Source of the DNA: Rhodococcus sp. RD6.2 | Lineage (GTDB): Bacteria > Actinomycetota > Actinomycetes > Mycobacteriales > Mycobacteriaceae | DNA length: 64,000 bases | Direction: 5' to 3' | NCBI RefSeq assembly: GCF_001040705.1 | Contig: NZ_CVQP01000006.1 | Span: forward strand, 487,760 to 551,759 | Part shown: positions 53,768-63,413 of the stretch, in pieces | How the letters are laid out: each line of letters opens with the position of its first letter | How positions within the stretch are numbered: the first letter of the stretch is position 1 | The notes under the pieces: generated by a model | Database searches by the model: none | What the model was told of the DNA's origin: nothing | The model's input: the letters and a program-made list of their open reading frames with translations, nothing else | Program-made: the position numbers and the translations under genes

Positions 53768-56700
53768 GTGGCTGACTCCTTCGTCCATCTTCACAATCAC
53801 ACCGAGTACTCGATGCTCGACGGCGCGGCGAAGGTCGGACCGCTGTTCAAGGAGGCCGAGCGCCTCGGCATGACGGCGGTCGGGATGACGGACCACGGAA
53901 ACATGTACGGCGCCAGCGAGTTCTACAACAAGGCGAAGGCCGCCGGCATCAAGCCGATCATCGGGATCGAGGCGTACATCGCGCCGGAGTCCCGGTTCAA
54001 CACCAAGCGTGTCCTCTGGGGCGATCCGAGCCAGAAGTCGGACGACGTGTCCGGTTCCGGTTCGTACACGCACATGACGATGGTCGCGGAGAACGCCACC
54101 GGGGTGCGGAACCTGTTCAAGCTGTCGTCGCGGGCGTCGATCGAGGGACAGCTGGGTAAATGGGCCCGGATGGACGAGGAGATCATCGCCGAGCACCACG
54201 AGGGCATCATCGCCACCACCGGCTGCCCGTCGGGGGAGATCCAGACCCGCCTGCGCCTCGGACACGACCGCCTGGCACTCGAGGCGGCGGCGAAGTGGCA
54301 GGAGATCTGGGGGAAGGACAACTTCTTCCTGGAGCTGATGGACCACGGCCTGTCGATCGAGCGTCGCGTCCGCGAGGGCCTGCTGCACATCGGCAAGACG
54401 CTCGGCATCCCGCCCCTGGCGACGAACGACTGCCACTACGTCACCAAGGACGCCGCGGAGAACCACGAGGCACTGCTGTGCATCCAGACCGGCAAGACGC
54501 TGTCGGACCCGACCCGGTTCAAGTTCGACGGTGACGGCTACTACCTGAAGTCCGCCGAGGAGATGCGGGCGATCTGGGACACCGAGGTGCCCGGTGCCTG
54601 CGACAGCAGCCTGCTGATCGCGGAACGGGTGCAGTCGTACGACGACGTGTGGCAGCACCGGGACCGCATGCCGATCTTCCCGGTTCCCGAGGGCTTCACG
54701 CAGCAGTCGTTCCTGCATCACGAGGTGATGCGCGGGCTGCGCGAGACCCGGTTCCCGGGCCGCGAGATCCCGGCGGAGTACGTGACCCGCGCCGAGTACG
54801 AGATCGGCGTCATCAACGAGATGGGCTTCCCGGCGTACTTCCTGGTGGTCGGCGACCTCATCAACCATGCGAAGAACGTCGGGATCCGTGTCGGTCCCGG
54901 TCGTGGGTCGGCGGCAGGCTCTCTCGTCGCGTACGCGATGGGCATCACGAACATCGACCCGATCCCGCACGGACTGCTGTTCGAGCGGTTCCTCAACCCC
55001 GAGCGCGTGTCGATGCCCGATATCGACATCGACTTCGACGATCGCCGCCGCGGTGAGATGGTCCGCTACGCCACCGACAAGTGGGGCAGCGACAAGGTCG
55101 CACAGGTCATCACCTTCGGCACCATCAAGACGAAGGCGGCGATCAAGGACTCCGCACGAGTCCAGTTCGGCCAGCCGGGGTTCGCGATCGCCGACCAGAT
55201 CACGAAGGCACTGCCGCCGCCGATCATGGCGAAGGACATCTCGGTGTCCGGCATCACCGATCCGGAGCACGAGCGGTACAAGGAGGCCGTCGAGGTCCGG
55301 GCGCTGATCGAGTCGAATCCGGACGTCGCGAAGATCTACCAGACGGCGAAGGGACTCGAGGGCCTGATCCGCAATGCGGGCGTGCACGCCTGCGCGGTCA
55401 TCATGTCGTGCGAGCCGCTGACCGACGCGATTCCGGTGTGGAAGCGCAACCAGGACGGCGCCATCATCACCGGCTGGGACTACCCGTCCTGCGAGGCCAT
55501 CGGCCTGCTGAAGATGGACTTCCTCGGTCTGCGCAACCTCACCGTGCTCGGTGACGCCATCGAGAACCTCAAGGCGAACCGCGGCATCGACCTGGATCTC
55601 GATGCGCTGCCGTTGGAGGACCCGGCGACGTACGAGCTGTTGGCCCGCGGCGAGACGCTCGGCGTCTTCCAGCTCGACGGCACGGCGATGCGGAGTCTGC
55701 TCAAGCTGATGAAGCCGACCGGCTTCGAGGACATCGTCGCCGTGCTCGCGCTGTACCGGCCCGGTCCGATGGGTGTGAACGCGCACACCGACTACGCGAA
55801 ACGCAAGAACGGCCTGCAGGAAGTCAAGCCGATCCACCCTGAGCTCGAGGAACCCCTGAAGGAGATCCTGGCCGAAACGTACGGCCTGATCGTCTACCAG
55901 GAGCAGATCATGCAGATCGCGCAGAAGGTGGCCGGGTACTCGCTCGGCCAGGCCGACCTGCTGCGCCGCGCGATGGGCAAGAAGAAGAAGGAGATCCTCG
56001 ACGAGGCGTACGACGGGTTCGCGGCGGGCATGAAGGAGAACGGATTCTCCCAGGCCGCGATCACGGCGCTGTGGGACACCGTCCTCCCGTTCGCCGGCTA
56101 CGCGTTCAACAAGTCGCACGCCGCCGGGTACGGCCTGGTGTCGTTCTGGACCGCGTACTTCAAGGCGAACTACCCGTCGGAGTACATGGCCGCACTGCTC
56201 ACGTCGGTCGGCGACGACAAGGACAAGTCGGCGATCTACCTGGCGGACTGCCGGTCGATGGGCATCACGGTGCTGCCGCCGGACGTCAACGAGTCGGTCG
56301 TGAACTTCGCGTCGGTCGGTGAGGACATCCGGTTCGGCATGGGCGCGGTGCGCAACGTCGGCGCGAATGTCGTGGAGTCGATCATCGCGGCCCGCAGCGA
56401 GAAGGGGAAGTACACCGACTTCTCCGACTACCTGAACAAGATCGATGCGGCGGCCTGCAGTAAGAAGGTCACCGAGTCGCTGGTCAAGGCGGGCGCGTTC
56501 GACTCGCTGAACCATCCCCGCAAGGGTCTGTTCCTCGTGCACACCGACGCGATCGACGCCGTCATGGGTACGAAGAAGGCGGAGGCGGCCGGGCAGTTCG
56601 ACCTGTTCGGTGGTGCGGACGCCGACGAGTCGATCGCGGCGGTGTTCAACGTGAAGGTGCCCGACGAGGAGTGGGACACCAAGCACCGCTTGGCGCTGGA

Positions 56701-57313
56701 GCGGGAGATGCTCGGCCTGTATGTGTCCGGTCATCCACTCGACGGTGTCGAGCACGTGATCGCCGCACAGACGGACACCCCGATCGCCGCGATCCTCGAG
56801 GGGCAGGCCGGTGACGGCGCGCAGGTGACCGTCGGCGGCATCCTCGCATCGGTGACCCGGCGCATCAACAAGAACGGATTGACCTGGGCGGCAACGGAAC
56901 TCGAAGGCGTTGGTGGCGCGTCCGTCGAGGTGATCTTCTTCCCGCAGGCCTACTCGGTGTACGGCATGGACATCGCCGAGGACTCCGTCGTCCTGGTGAA
57001 GGGCCGCGTCAACGTTCGCGACGAGCGGGTGTCGATCATCGCCAACGACCTCGCGGTGCCGGACCTGTCGGCGATCGGGGTGGCGAAGCCGCTCGCGGTG
57101 AGCCTGCCGACGCGGCTGTGCACGCCGGACAAGGTGGGGGCGCTCAAGCAGGTGCTGTCCAAGCATCCGGGCACGTCGGATGTGCATCTGCGTCTGGTCA
57201 GCGGCACGCGGATCACGATGCTGAAACTGGACGATAGTCTGCGGGTGGAACCGTCGTCGGCGCTGATGGGAGACCTGAAGGCGTTGCTGGGACCGAGCTG
57301 CTTGAGCGTGTAG
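53768..57313 (+). CDS. dnaE1: Replicative DNA polymerase III alpha subunit DnaE1
   Basis: The chromosomal replicase catalytic subunit, 1181 residues, near M. tuberculosis DnaE1 length. The N-terminal PHP domain is active-looking ([22 protein letters not shown]) and in actinobacteria provides 3'-5' proofreading. The palm has the catalytic [12 protein letters not shown] and [15 protein letters not shown]. Fingers, a tandem HhH region and an OB-fold (about 1000-1080, with [22 protein letters not shown]) follow. QFDLFGG (about 945) is the internal beta-clamp-binding motif. GTG 53768 was chosen over the longer frame because TACACT lies six bases upstream. Its last 101 bases overlap a convergent gene. 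Confidence 0.97.
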   Translation: MADSFVHLHNHTEYSMLDGAAKVGPLFKEAERLGMTAVGMTDHGNMYGASEFYNKAKAAGIKPIIGIEAYIAPESRFNTKRVLWGDPSQKSDDVSGSGSYTHMTMVAENATGVRNLFKLSSRASIEGQLGKWARMDEEIIAEHHEGIIATTGCPSGEIQTRLRLGHDRLALEAAAKWQEIWGKDNFFLELMDHGLSIERRVREGLLHIGKTLGIPPLATNDCHYVTKDAAENHEALLCIQTGKTLSDPTRFKFDGDGYYLKSAEEMRAIWDTEVPGACDSSLLIAERVQSYDDVWQHRDRMPIFPVPEGFTQQSFLHHEVMRGLRETRFPGREIPAEYVTRAEYEIGVINEMGFPAYFLVVGDLINHAKNVGIRVGPGRGSAAGSLVAYAMGITNIDPIPHGLLFERFLNPERVSMPDIDIDFDDRRRGEMVRYATDKWGSDKVAQVITFGTIKTKAAIKDSARVQFGQPGFAIADQITKALPPPIMAKDISVSGITDPEHERYKEAVEVRALIESNPDVAKIYQTAKGLEGLIRNAGVHACAVIMSCEPLTDAIPVWKRNQDGAIITGWDYPSCEAIGLLKMDFLGLRNLTVLGDAIENLKANRGIDLDLDALPLEDPATYELLARGETLGVFQLDGTAMRSLLKLMKPTGFEDIVAVLALYRPGPMGVNAHTDYAKRKNGLQEVKPIHPELEEPLKEILAETYGLIVYQEQIMQIAQKVAGYSLGQADLLRRAMGKKKKEILDEAYDGFAAGMKENGFSQAAITALWDTVLPFAGYAFNKSHAAGYGLVSFWTAYFKANYPSEYMAALLTSVGDDKDKSAIYLADCRSMGITVLPPDVNESVVNFASVGEDIRFGMGAVRNVGANVVESIIAARSEKGKYTDFSDYLNKIDAAACSKKVTESLVKAGAFDSLNHPRKGLFLVHTDAIDAVMGTKKAEAAGQFDLFGGADADESIAAVFNVKVPDEEWDTKHRLALEREMLGLYVSGHPLDGVEHVIAAQTDTPIAAILEGQAGDGAQVTVGGILASVTRRINKNGLTWAATELEGVGGASVEVIFFPQAYSVYGMDIAEDSVVLVKGRVNVRDERVSIIANDLAVPDLSAIGVAKPLAVSLPTRLCTPDKVGALKQVLSKHPGTSDVHLRLVSGTRITMLKLDDSLRVEPSSALMGDLKALLGPSCLSV

Positions 57314-58568
57314 TCCGGATCGCGCGGAGTTCGCGTACGAGTACCGAGCCGAGCACCGACGCGAACACCACGACGTGGATGTTCACGAGGATCTTCGTGA
57401 CCGGCCACGCCGGCGGGTACAGGAAGAGCCCGATCACCACGTTCGTGTCGTCCCAGTGGTACGCCCAGGCACCCGCCACCACGTACAGCGCACCCGCCGC
57501 GATCCACCAGCGCGGTTGGGTCGACGCCCGGTGCACGAGATACACCGCCAGCGGCACGAACCACACCCAGTGGTGGCTCCACGAGAACGGGGACACTGCG
57601 GCAGCGGTCAGCCCCGAGAGGGTGACCGCGAGCAGGTGTTCACCTGCCGCGGACAGGCGGGCCGTCAGCCACAGGCCGAGAGCGGCGACAACGGCCGCCA
57701 GGAGGATCCACAGCCAGACCGGGGTGGGTGTGCCCGTGATGTGCGCGACGACCCCGCGGATCGACTGGTTCGACGGGTGGGTGTCGTCGGCGATTCGCGT
57801 GGACTGGAAGAACGTCGACGTCCAGTACTGACGCGAGTCGACGGGAAGGACGAGCCACGCCCCGACGATCGTCGCCGCGAACACCGCTCCGGCGGTGGCG
57901 GCCGCGCGCCATTGCCGCAGTGCCAGGAACACGGCGACGAAGTACAACGGCGTGAGCTTGATGCCTGCGGCGAGACCGACTCCGACTCCGCGAAGGCGGC
58001 TGCGGTCGTCGCGGGAAAAGTCCCACAGCACCAGCAGCATCAGAATCACGTTGATCTGGCCGTAGAAGAGGGTGGTCCGAACGGGTTCCAGGAAGGTGCA
58101 CGCGCCGGTCAGCAGAACGCTCAGGGCGACCAGTCGCGGTGTCGCGCGGTAGCCGAGCATCTTCCAGCACAGGAGGACGCAGCCGAGTAGGGCGGCCAGG
58201 TTCAGGGCCATCCACACGTGATTGACCGCTCCCCACGGGATCAGCTCGATCGGGATGAACGCCAGCGTCGAGAACGGCGTGTAGGTGTACAGCAGCCCGA
58301 ACAGCACCGTTTCGGTGTACAGCGGGTACCCGTGCGTGACGCGGAACGCGCCGTCCCGGTACACGTGGAGGTCCGCCCCGCCTGCGAGGATGCCCGCGCC
58401 GTCCAGGCGTGGATCGACCGTGGTCAACACCAGGAGTACGGACAGCACGGCAACGACTCCGAGCACTGCCGTCACCCGACGGGGAATCCGCCCTGCCTGA
58501 GATTCCCCCGCCACCGTGTTCCCCGATTCGCCGTCGACAGACCGACGGCGGGCGCCGTCGGTCGACAC
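57213..58568 (-). CDS. GT87-family (DUF2029) mannosyltransferase-like membrane protein
   Basis: A 451-residue GT-C membrane glycosyltransferase with about ten helices, paralogous to the protein at 957-2300. Shared motifs are [20 protein letters not shown] (acidic loop), [55 protein letters not shown], the [15 protein letters not shown] segment with NQSIRG, and [17 protein letters not shown] polyprenol-phosphate-mannose donor and an exported lipoglycan or glycolipid acceptor are inferred from GT87. The final residues are disordered (Ser/Pro-rich) and the gene overlaps the end of dnaE1 on the opposite strand by 101 bases. Start GTG 58568; no strong RBS seen. Confidence 0.82.
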   Translation of the reverse strand: MSTDGARRRSVDGESGNTVAGESQAGRIPRRVTAVLGVVAVLSVLLVLTTVDPRLDGAGILAGGADLHVYRDGAFRVTHGYPLYTETVLFGLLYTYTPFSTLAFIPIELIPWGAVNHVWMALNLAALLGCVLLCWKMLGYRATPRLVALSVLLTGACTFLEPVRTTLFYGQINVILMLLVLWDFSRDDRSRLRGVGVGLAAGIKLTPLYFVAVFLALRQWRAAATAGAVFAATIVGAWLVLPVDSRQYWTSTFFQSTRIADDTHPSNQSIRGVVAHITGTPTPVWLWILLAAVVAALGLWLTARLSAAGEHLLAVTLSGLTAAAVSPFSWSHHWVWFVPLAVYLVHRASTQPRWWIAAGALYVVAGAWAYHWDDTNVVIGLFLYPPAWPVTKILVNIHVVVFASVLGSVLVRELRAIRTTRSSSSVPATPSGLPSAPTTVPPADYRPVSAS

Positions 58569-58679
58569 CGACGCTAAGGATGGGTAAGGATTTTGTCGCG
58601 CGGACGCGCGGGGGAGTGTGGTTCGTATCCGAAGAGGCGTCGAATCGAGACGCTCGGAGTCGTCAGTGTCCGGCGGTGT

Positions 58680-58907
58680 TCAGTGTCGGGCGATGTTCCA
58701 GTGGTGCCGGCGCATCCACCACACGACCACTGTTGCGGCGGCTCCGGCGAGCACAGCAGGCTGCAGTGCCTGCGCGACGACGAGCACGGTCAGGAACACG
58801 AGGAGGCCGACGGCCAGCGCCTCGAGCTTGTAGAGGGGCCACGCGGTGCCTGCGATGTCGATCGCGGCGCGTGGACGCGACGAGCGAGTGAGGCCGACTG
58901 TGGTCAT
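58680..58907 (-). CDS. Small membrane protein of unknown function
   Basis: A 75-residue protein with two transmembrane helices (about 26-43 and 47-62) between an N-terminal hydrophilic stretch and a His/Arg/Trp-rich C-terminus (WWMRRHHWNIARH). ATG 58907 is preceded by TACCCT (58919-58914) with exactly six bases between, a leaderless arrangement; a frame start further upstream is therefore not needed. It is upstream of the GT87 gene on the same strand (about 110 bases gap) and divergent from the nitroreductase-family gene. Function unknown. Confidence 0.65.
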   Translation of the reverse strand: MTTVGLTRSSRPRAAIDIAGTAWPLYKLEALAVGLLVFLTVLVVAQALQPAVLAGAAATVVVWWMRRHHWNIARH

Positions 58908-59017
58908 GGGTTCAGGGTAGCGGCGTGCAAGGTTTCGGTCCACCTAACATTTTCGGTGGGCATGGGTGATCTTCGTCTCGCGCTGCGCGCTCCGTGGCCG
59001 CGGTGTTGACTGGATCC

Positions 59018-59452
59018 ATGCCACTCACCGGTGAGTACGAACCCAGTCCGACGAAATGGGCCGCCGATCAGGCCAACCTGTACGAGGCCTCGGGTGGGAC
59101 CGACGGAACCACCATGCGCGGAATGCCGGTGGTGCTGCTCACCACCCGCGGCCGTAAGTCCGGCAAGCTTCGCAAGACCCCCTTGATGCGCGTCGAGCAC
59201 AACGGTGAATACGCGATCGTCGCCTCGCTGGGCGGCGCCCCCAAGAATCCGGTCTGGTACTACAACGTCGTCGCCGACCCCCACGTCGAACTGCAGGACG
59301 GGACCTCCCGGCAGGACATGACTGCCCGCGAGGTCACCGGCGACGAGAGGGCGGTGTGGTGGGAACGCGCCGTCGCGGCGTACCCGGACTACGCCGACTA
59401 CCAGACGAAGACGGATCGGCAGATTCCGGTCTTCGTCCTGAGCCCCCTGTAG
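59018..59452 (+). CDS. Deazaflavin (F420)-dependent nitroreductase-family protein (Rv1558-like)
   Basis: A 144-residue split-beta-barrel protein of the Ddn/DUF385 family. It is near-collinear with Rv1558: [14 protein letters not shown] at the start, [28 protein letters not shown] (F420-contact basic motif [13 protein letters not shown]), [21 protein letters not shown] and [12 protein letters not shown]. The family reduces quinones, nitro compounds or other substrates with F420H2. ATG 59018 gives the conserved start. It precedes pqo and ilvA, as Rv1558 precedes ilvA (Rv1559). Tandem 16-bp repeats begin at its stop codon. Confidence 0.88.
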   Translation: MPLTGEYEPSPTKWAADQANLYEASGGTDGTTMRGMPVVLLTTRGRKSGKLRKTPLMRVEHNGEYAIVASLGGAPKNPVWYYNVVADPHVELQDGTSRQDMTAREVTGDERAVWWERAVAAYPDYADYQTKTDRQIPVFVLSPL

Positions 59453-59500
59453 TTCCGACACCGTGTAGTTCCGACACGCAGTAGTTCCAGCACGCAGTAG
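59450..59500 (+). repeat. 16-bp tandem repeat starting at a stop codon
   Basis: TAGTTCC recurs at 59450, 59466 and 59482, each 16 bp apart, with TAG again at 59498. Units 1 and 2 are nearly identical, unit 3 has diverged. The first unit supplies the TAG stop of the nitroreductase-family gene. The array ends ten bases before the ribosome site of the next gene. Confidence 0.85.
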
Positions 59501-59520
59501 CCCTCGCCCGGGAGGTTGTC

Positions 59521-61287
59521 GTGGCGCCCACCACCGTCGCGGATCAGCTCGTCACCCAACTCGTCGACGCGGGTGTTCGCCGCATCTACGGCATCGTCGG
59601 GGACAGCCTCAACCCGATCGTCGACGCCGTCCGCCGATCCGGGGGTGCCGCGCAGGGCGGCATCGACTGGATTCATGTCCGGCACGAGGAGGCCGCCGCG
59701 TTCGCGGCCTCGGCCGAGGCTCAGGTCACCGGCGAACTCGCGGTGTGTGCGGGTTCGTGTGGGCCCGGCAACCTGCATCTGATCAACGGTCTGTACGACG
59801 CGAATCGATCGGGTGCGCCGGTCCTGGCGATCGCATCGCACATCCCGAGCGTGCAGATCGGATCGGGGTACTTCCAGGAGACGCACCCGGATCGGATCTT
59901 CGTCGAGTGCTCGGTGTACTCGGAACTCGTCGCCGCGGCTGCGCAGTCGCCGCGGGTCGTGCACAGCGCGATCCAGCATGCGATCGCCGGACCCGGCGTC
60001 GCGGTCGTCACCCTGCCCGGTGACGTCGCCGATCTCCCGGCAGAGGGCATCATCGCGACGCTGGTCCGTACCCGGCCGCCCGCGGTGGTCCCCGCCACCG
60101 AGGATGTCGCGGCGCTCGCGAACGCGATCAACTCGGCGCAGCGGGTGGCGATCTTCGCCGGGTACGGCGTGCGGGGAGCCCGCCGCGAACTGCTCGAACT
60201 GGCCGAGCAGATCGGCGCGCCGATCGGTCACTCCCTGCGCGGCAAGGAGTGGATCCAGTACGACAACCCGTTCGACGTCGGGATGACGGGGCTGCTGGGA
60301 TACGGCGCCGCCCACGACGGGATGCACGATGCCGATCTGCTGTTGCTCGTCGGCACCGATTTTCCCTACGACCAGTTCCTTCCCGACGACGTTCCGACGG
60401 CGCAGATCGACGTGGACGCGTCCCGACTCGGTCGCCGCACCGCACTCGATCTCGCGGTGCACGGCGACACCCTGAGCACGCTGCGTGCACTCGCCCCGCT
60501 CGTCGAGCGCAAGACGGATCGCAGTTTCCTCGAGTCCCAGCTGACACGGCATCGAACGTTGATGGACAAGGTCGTCGGCGCGTACACCAGCGACGTCAAA
60601 CAGCGCACACCCATCCACCCCGAGTACGCGGCGTCGATTCTCGACGACCTGGCCGCCGAGGATGCCGTGTTCACCGCCGACACCGGCATGTGCAATGTGT
60701 GGACCGCGCGCTATCTGAATCCGAACGGGTCACGCCGATTCCTGTCGTCGGCGCTGCACGGGTCGATGGCGAACGCGCTCCCGCACGCGATCGGCGCTCA
60801 GGTCGCGTTCCCCGACCGGCAGGTGATCTCGGTGTCGGGTGACGGCGGTCTGTCGATGCTCCTCGGTGAGCTCGTCACCCTCGCCGCGACGCGACTGCCG
60901 GTCAAGGTGGTGGTGTTCAACAACTCCACGCTCGGCATGGTCAAGCTCGAGATGCTCGTCGACGGGCTTCCCGACTTCGGAGTGGACGTGCCGAGCGTCG
61001 ACTATTCGGCGGTCGCGGCTGCACTCGGACTGTATGCGCGCCGCGTCGAGGACCCCGCCGACATCGAGCCGGGTTTGCAGGCCGTCCTCGGCCATCCCGG
61101 GCCTGCCCTCCTCGACGTGGTGACGGACCCGATGGCACTGTCATTGCCGCCGACGATCACTGCGGGGCAGGTGAAGGGTTTCGCGTTGGCGATGTCGAAG
61201 ATGGTGATGGGTGGCGGTGCAGGCGAGGCAGTGAAGATGGCGAAGTCCAATCTGCGCAACATCCCGCGGCCCTCCCAGTTCGGGTGA
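59521..61287 (+). CDS. poxB: Thiamine-diphosphate enzyme, probable pyruvate:quinone oxidoreductase
   Basis: A 588-residue ThDP- and FAD-dependent enzyme of the PoxB/Pqo type, oxidising pyruvate to acetate and CO2 with electrons passed to quinone at the membrane. The ThDP glutamate is in WIHVRHEEAAAFAA. GSCGPGNLHLINGLYDA, the FAD-domain motif VGTDFPYDQFLP and the ThDP/Mg motif VSGDGGLSMLLGELVTLA...NNSTLGMVKLE (GDGG to NN) are present. The C-terminal region KGFALAMSKMVMGGGAGEAVKMAKSN fits the lipid-binding tail of PoxB. GTG 59521 has CGGGAGGTT upstream. Alternative ThDP enzymes (acetolactate synthase, sulfoacetaldehyde acetyltransferase) fit less well. Confidence 0.85.
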   Translation: MAPTTVADQLVTQLVDAGVRRIYGIVGDSLNPIVDAVRRSGGAAQGGIDWIHVRHEEAAAFAASAEAQVTGELAVCAGSCGPGNLHLINGLYDANRSGAPVLAIASHIPSVQIGSGYFQETHPDRIFVECSVYSELVAAAAQSPRVVHSAIQHAIAGPGVAVVTLPGDVADLPAEGIIATLVRTRPPAVVPATEDVAALANAINSAQRVAIFAGYGVRGARRELLELAEQIGAPIGHSLRGKEWIQYDNPFDVGMTGLLGYGAAHDGMHDADLLLLVGTDFPYDQFLPDDVPTAQIDVDASRLGRRTALDLAVHGDTLSTLRALAPLVERKTDRSFLESQLTRHRTLMDKVVGAYTSDVKQRTPIHPEYAASILDDLAAEDAVFTADTGMCNVWTARYLNPNGSRRFLSSALHGSMANALPHAIGAQVAFPDRQVISVSGDGGLSMLLGELVTLAATRLPVKVVVFNNSTLGMVKLEMLVDGLPDFGVDVPSVDYSAVAAALGLYARRVEDPADIEPGLQAVLGHPGPALLDVVTDPMALSLPPTITAGQVKGFALAMSKMVMGGGAGEAVKMAKSNLRNIPRPSQFG

Positions 61288-61347
61288 GTGTTCACCTACC
61301 GACCGCCCGAGTAATCGTGACGCGCCTCGAAGTGGCAGCATGGACGG

Positions 61348-62688
61348 GTGTCGAACACCAGGGAACTTGCTGACGTGAAGGCCGCGCCGCTCGATGCGCG
61401 CGAGATCGATGCCGCCGCGAAGCGAATTTCCGAGGTCGTCGACGCGACCCCGCTGCAGTTCTGCCCGCGCCTGTCCGCCGCGACCGGCGCCAGGGTGTTC
61501 CTCAAGCGCGAGGACCTGCAGATCGTCCGGTCGTTCAAGATCCGCGGTGCCTACAACTTGATCGTCCAGCTCAGCGAGGACGAGCGCGCAGCCGGTGTGG
61601 TGTGTGCCAGCGCAGGCAATCACGCGCAGGGTGTGGCGTTCGCCTGCCGCAGCATGGGGATCCGGGGCCGGATCTACGTTCCCGCGAACACCCCGCGGCA
61701 GAAGCGGGATCGCATCCTCGCGCACGGCGACGGGTTCGTCGAACTCATCGCGACGGGGCAGACGTACGACGCGGCTGCAGAGGCCGCCGCGGACGATGCT
61801 CGCCGCACCGGCGCGACGATGGTGCCGCCGTTCGACGATCCGCGGACAGCAGCAGGTCAGGGCACGATCGCCGCGGAGATCCTCGATCAGCTCGGTGAGG
61901 AGCCGGGCACGGTGATCGTGCCCGTCGGCGGTGGCGGACTCATCGCGGGCATCGCGACGTACCTGCAGGAGCGGTCGCCGCGGACGGCGATCGTCGGTGT
62001 GGAACCGAGCGGTGCCGCGTCGATGACGGCGGCGCTCGTCGCGGGTGCGCCGGTGACGCTTCCGGAGATCGATCCGTTCGTCGACGGCACCGCGGTGCGT
62101 CGCATCGGTGACCTGCCGTTCGAGGTGATGTCCGCGCTCGGCGGCGAGGTCGTCACGCACAGTTCGCTGCCGCTGGTCGCCTCGCAGAACGCGGGCACCG
62201 GCAACTTCACGATGATGCACGCCGACGAGGGCGCCGTGTGCACGGCGCTGCTCGGGCTCTACCAGAACGAGGGGATCATCGCGGAGCCGTCGGGTGCGCT
62301 CTCGGTGGCGGCGCTCGACGACCTCGACATCGAGCCGGGATCGACGGTGGTGTGCCTGATCTCCGGCGGCAACAACGACGTCTCCCGCTATGGGGAGATC
62401 GTGGAGCGCTCGCTGGTCCATCTGGGCCTCAAGCACTATTTCCTGGTCGACTTCCCGCAGGAGCCGGGCGCGCTGCGGCGGTTCCTCGACGAGGTGCTCG
62501 GACCGGAGGACGACATCACCCTGTTCGAGTACGTGAAGCGGAACAACCGGGAGACGGGGGCGGCGCTCGTCGGCGTCGAACTCGGCTCGGCGGACGGCAT
62601 CACGTCGCTGCTGGAGCGGATGGCGTCATCGCCGATGAAGGTCGAGCAACTGGAGCCGGGTTCGCCGGCGTATCGATACCTGACGTAG
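61348..62688 (+). CDS. ilvA: Threonine ammonia-lyase (threonine deaminase), biosynthetic
   Basis: A 446-residue PLP enzyme deaminating threonine to 2-oxobutanoate for isoleucine synthesis. The PLP lysine is in SFKIRGAYN (about residue 59); ASAGNHAQGVA binds the cofactor phosphate region; the glycine loop is VPVGGGGLIAGIATYL; and SGGNNDVSR precedes a C-terminal ACT-like regulatory domain (about 335-446, FLVDFPQEPGALRRFLDEVL) that senses isoleucine. GTG 61348 follows with no obvious Shine-Dalgarno. It pairs functionally with the ileS T-box: both respond to isoleucine supply, though controlled separately. Equivalent to Rv1559. Confidence 0.95.
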   Translation: MSNTRELADVKAAPLDAREIDAAAKRISEVVDATPLQFCPRLSAATGARVFLKREDLQIVRSFKIRGAYNLIVQLSEDERAAGVVCASAGNHAQGVAFACRSMGIRGRIYVPANTPRQKRDRILAHGDGFVELIATGQTYDAAAEAAADDARRTGATMVPPFDDPRTAAGQGTIAAEILDQLGEEPGTVIVPVGGGGLIAGIATYLQERSPRTAIVGVEPSGAASMTAALVAGAPVTLPEIDPFVDGTAVRRIGDLPFEVMSALGGEVVTHSSLPLVASQNAGTGNFTMMHADEGAVCTALLGLYQNEGIIAEPSGALSVAALDDLDIEPGSTVVCLISGGNNDVSRYGEIVERSLVHLGLKHYFLVDFPQEPGALRRFLDEVLGPEDDITLFEYVKRNNRETGAALVGVELGSADGITSLLERMASSPMKVEQLEPGSPAYRYLT

Positions 62689-62697
62689 GGGCAGGCC

Positions 62698-63009
62698 GTG
62701 GGCGCACTGTGGGCGATGACGCTGCCAGGACTGGTGGTCCTGCTGGTGGTGTGTGCGTTCGCGGAGACTCTGTGGAACCGCCTGACCGGGGGTCGCATGC
62801 TGCCGTGGACGCGGCGGCGCGGCGGTCGCACGGTGGCGGCCACCGGGTTCGAGGAGGTCGCCGCGGTGTTCCAGGGCGGCAAGCATCACGAGTTCGAGCA
62901 GCGGCAGACGACCCTGATGCACCGTGACGACACCGGCGACTCTCGGCGCCGGGTCGACGTCGACATCACGGCCAACCGCGTGATGCTGCGACGCGACGGG
63001 TCCGGCTGA
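62698..63009 (+). CDS. Small membrane-anchored protein (DUF6191-like)
   Basis: A 103-residue protein with one N-terminal transmembrane helix (about 5-25, MTLPGLVVLLVVCAFAETLW) and a hydrophilic basic remainder. The segment RMLPWTRRRGGRTVAATGFEEV (LPWTRRRGG; ATGFEEVAAVF) with GGKHHEFEQRQTTLMHRDD matches a small uncharacterised actinobacterial family annotated DUF6191. GTG 62698 lies ten bases after ilvA and has GGGGCAGG upstream, so it is probably co-transcribed. Function unknown. Confidence 0.75.
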   Translation: MGALWAMTLPGLVVLLVVCAFAETLWNRLTGGRMLPWTRRRGGRTVAATGFEEVAAVFQGGKHHEFEQRQTTLMHRDDTGDSRRRVDVDITANRVMLRRDGSG

Positions 63010-63065
63010 CCTGGGCACCGTCTTCGGACTGGACAGGGAACCGCGTCGGCAGCAGGATCGTCGGC

Positions 63066-63413
63066 ATGGGTTACGACGTCGATCTGGCGGACAGGTTGCG
63101 TGCCCAGCTGAGCCGCAGCGGTGAACCGTTCATCGAGCGGGCCATGTTCGGCGGCCTCGGCTTCATGCTCGGCGGCCACATGGCCGTTGCGGCGAGCGGC
63201 GCGGGCGGGCTGCTGTTGAGGTGCGCCCCCGACGACACCGAGGCTCGCACCGAAGCGTCCGGCGTGGAGCGGTTCGAGATGCGTGGTCGCCCCATGAACG
63301 GATGGTTGCACGTATCCCGCGAAGTGGTCGCGGACGACGAGGCGCTCGCGCGCTGGGTCGCGGTCGGCACGTCGTATGCCGCCGGACTACCGCCCAAGAC
63401 TGGAGAAGCATGA
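63066..63413 (+). CDS. TfoX N-terminal domain protein
   Basis: A 115-residue single-domain protein of the TfoX/Sxy N-terminal family. Family core: LADRLRAQL, IERAMFGGLGFMLGGHMAVAASG, LLLRCAPDDT and GRPMNGWLHVSREVV. In gamma-proteobacteria TfoX activates competence genes; single-domain actinobacterial versions have unknown function. ATG 63066 with GCAGGA about eleven bases before. Its stop overlaps the aldehyde dehydrogenase start as ATGA, so the two are translationally coupled. Confidence 0.85.
   Translation: MGYDVDLADRLRAQLSRSGEPFIERAMFGGLGFMLGGHMAVAASGAGGLLLRCAPDDTEARTEASGVERFEMRGRPMNGWLHVSREVVADDEALARWVAVGTSYAAGLPPKTGEA

Noticed and set aside
53519-57187. A 1222-codon open frame on the minus strand opposite dnaE1
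   Set aside because: Antisense shadow of dnaE1; low-complexity Arg/His/Val composition, no recognisable domain, no ribosome site.
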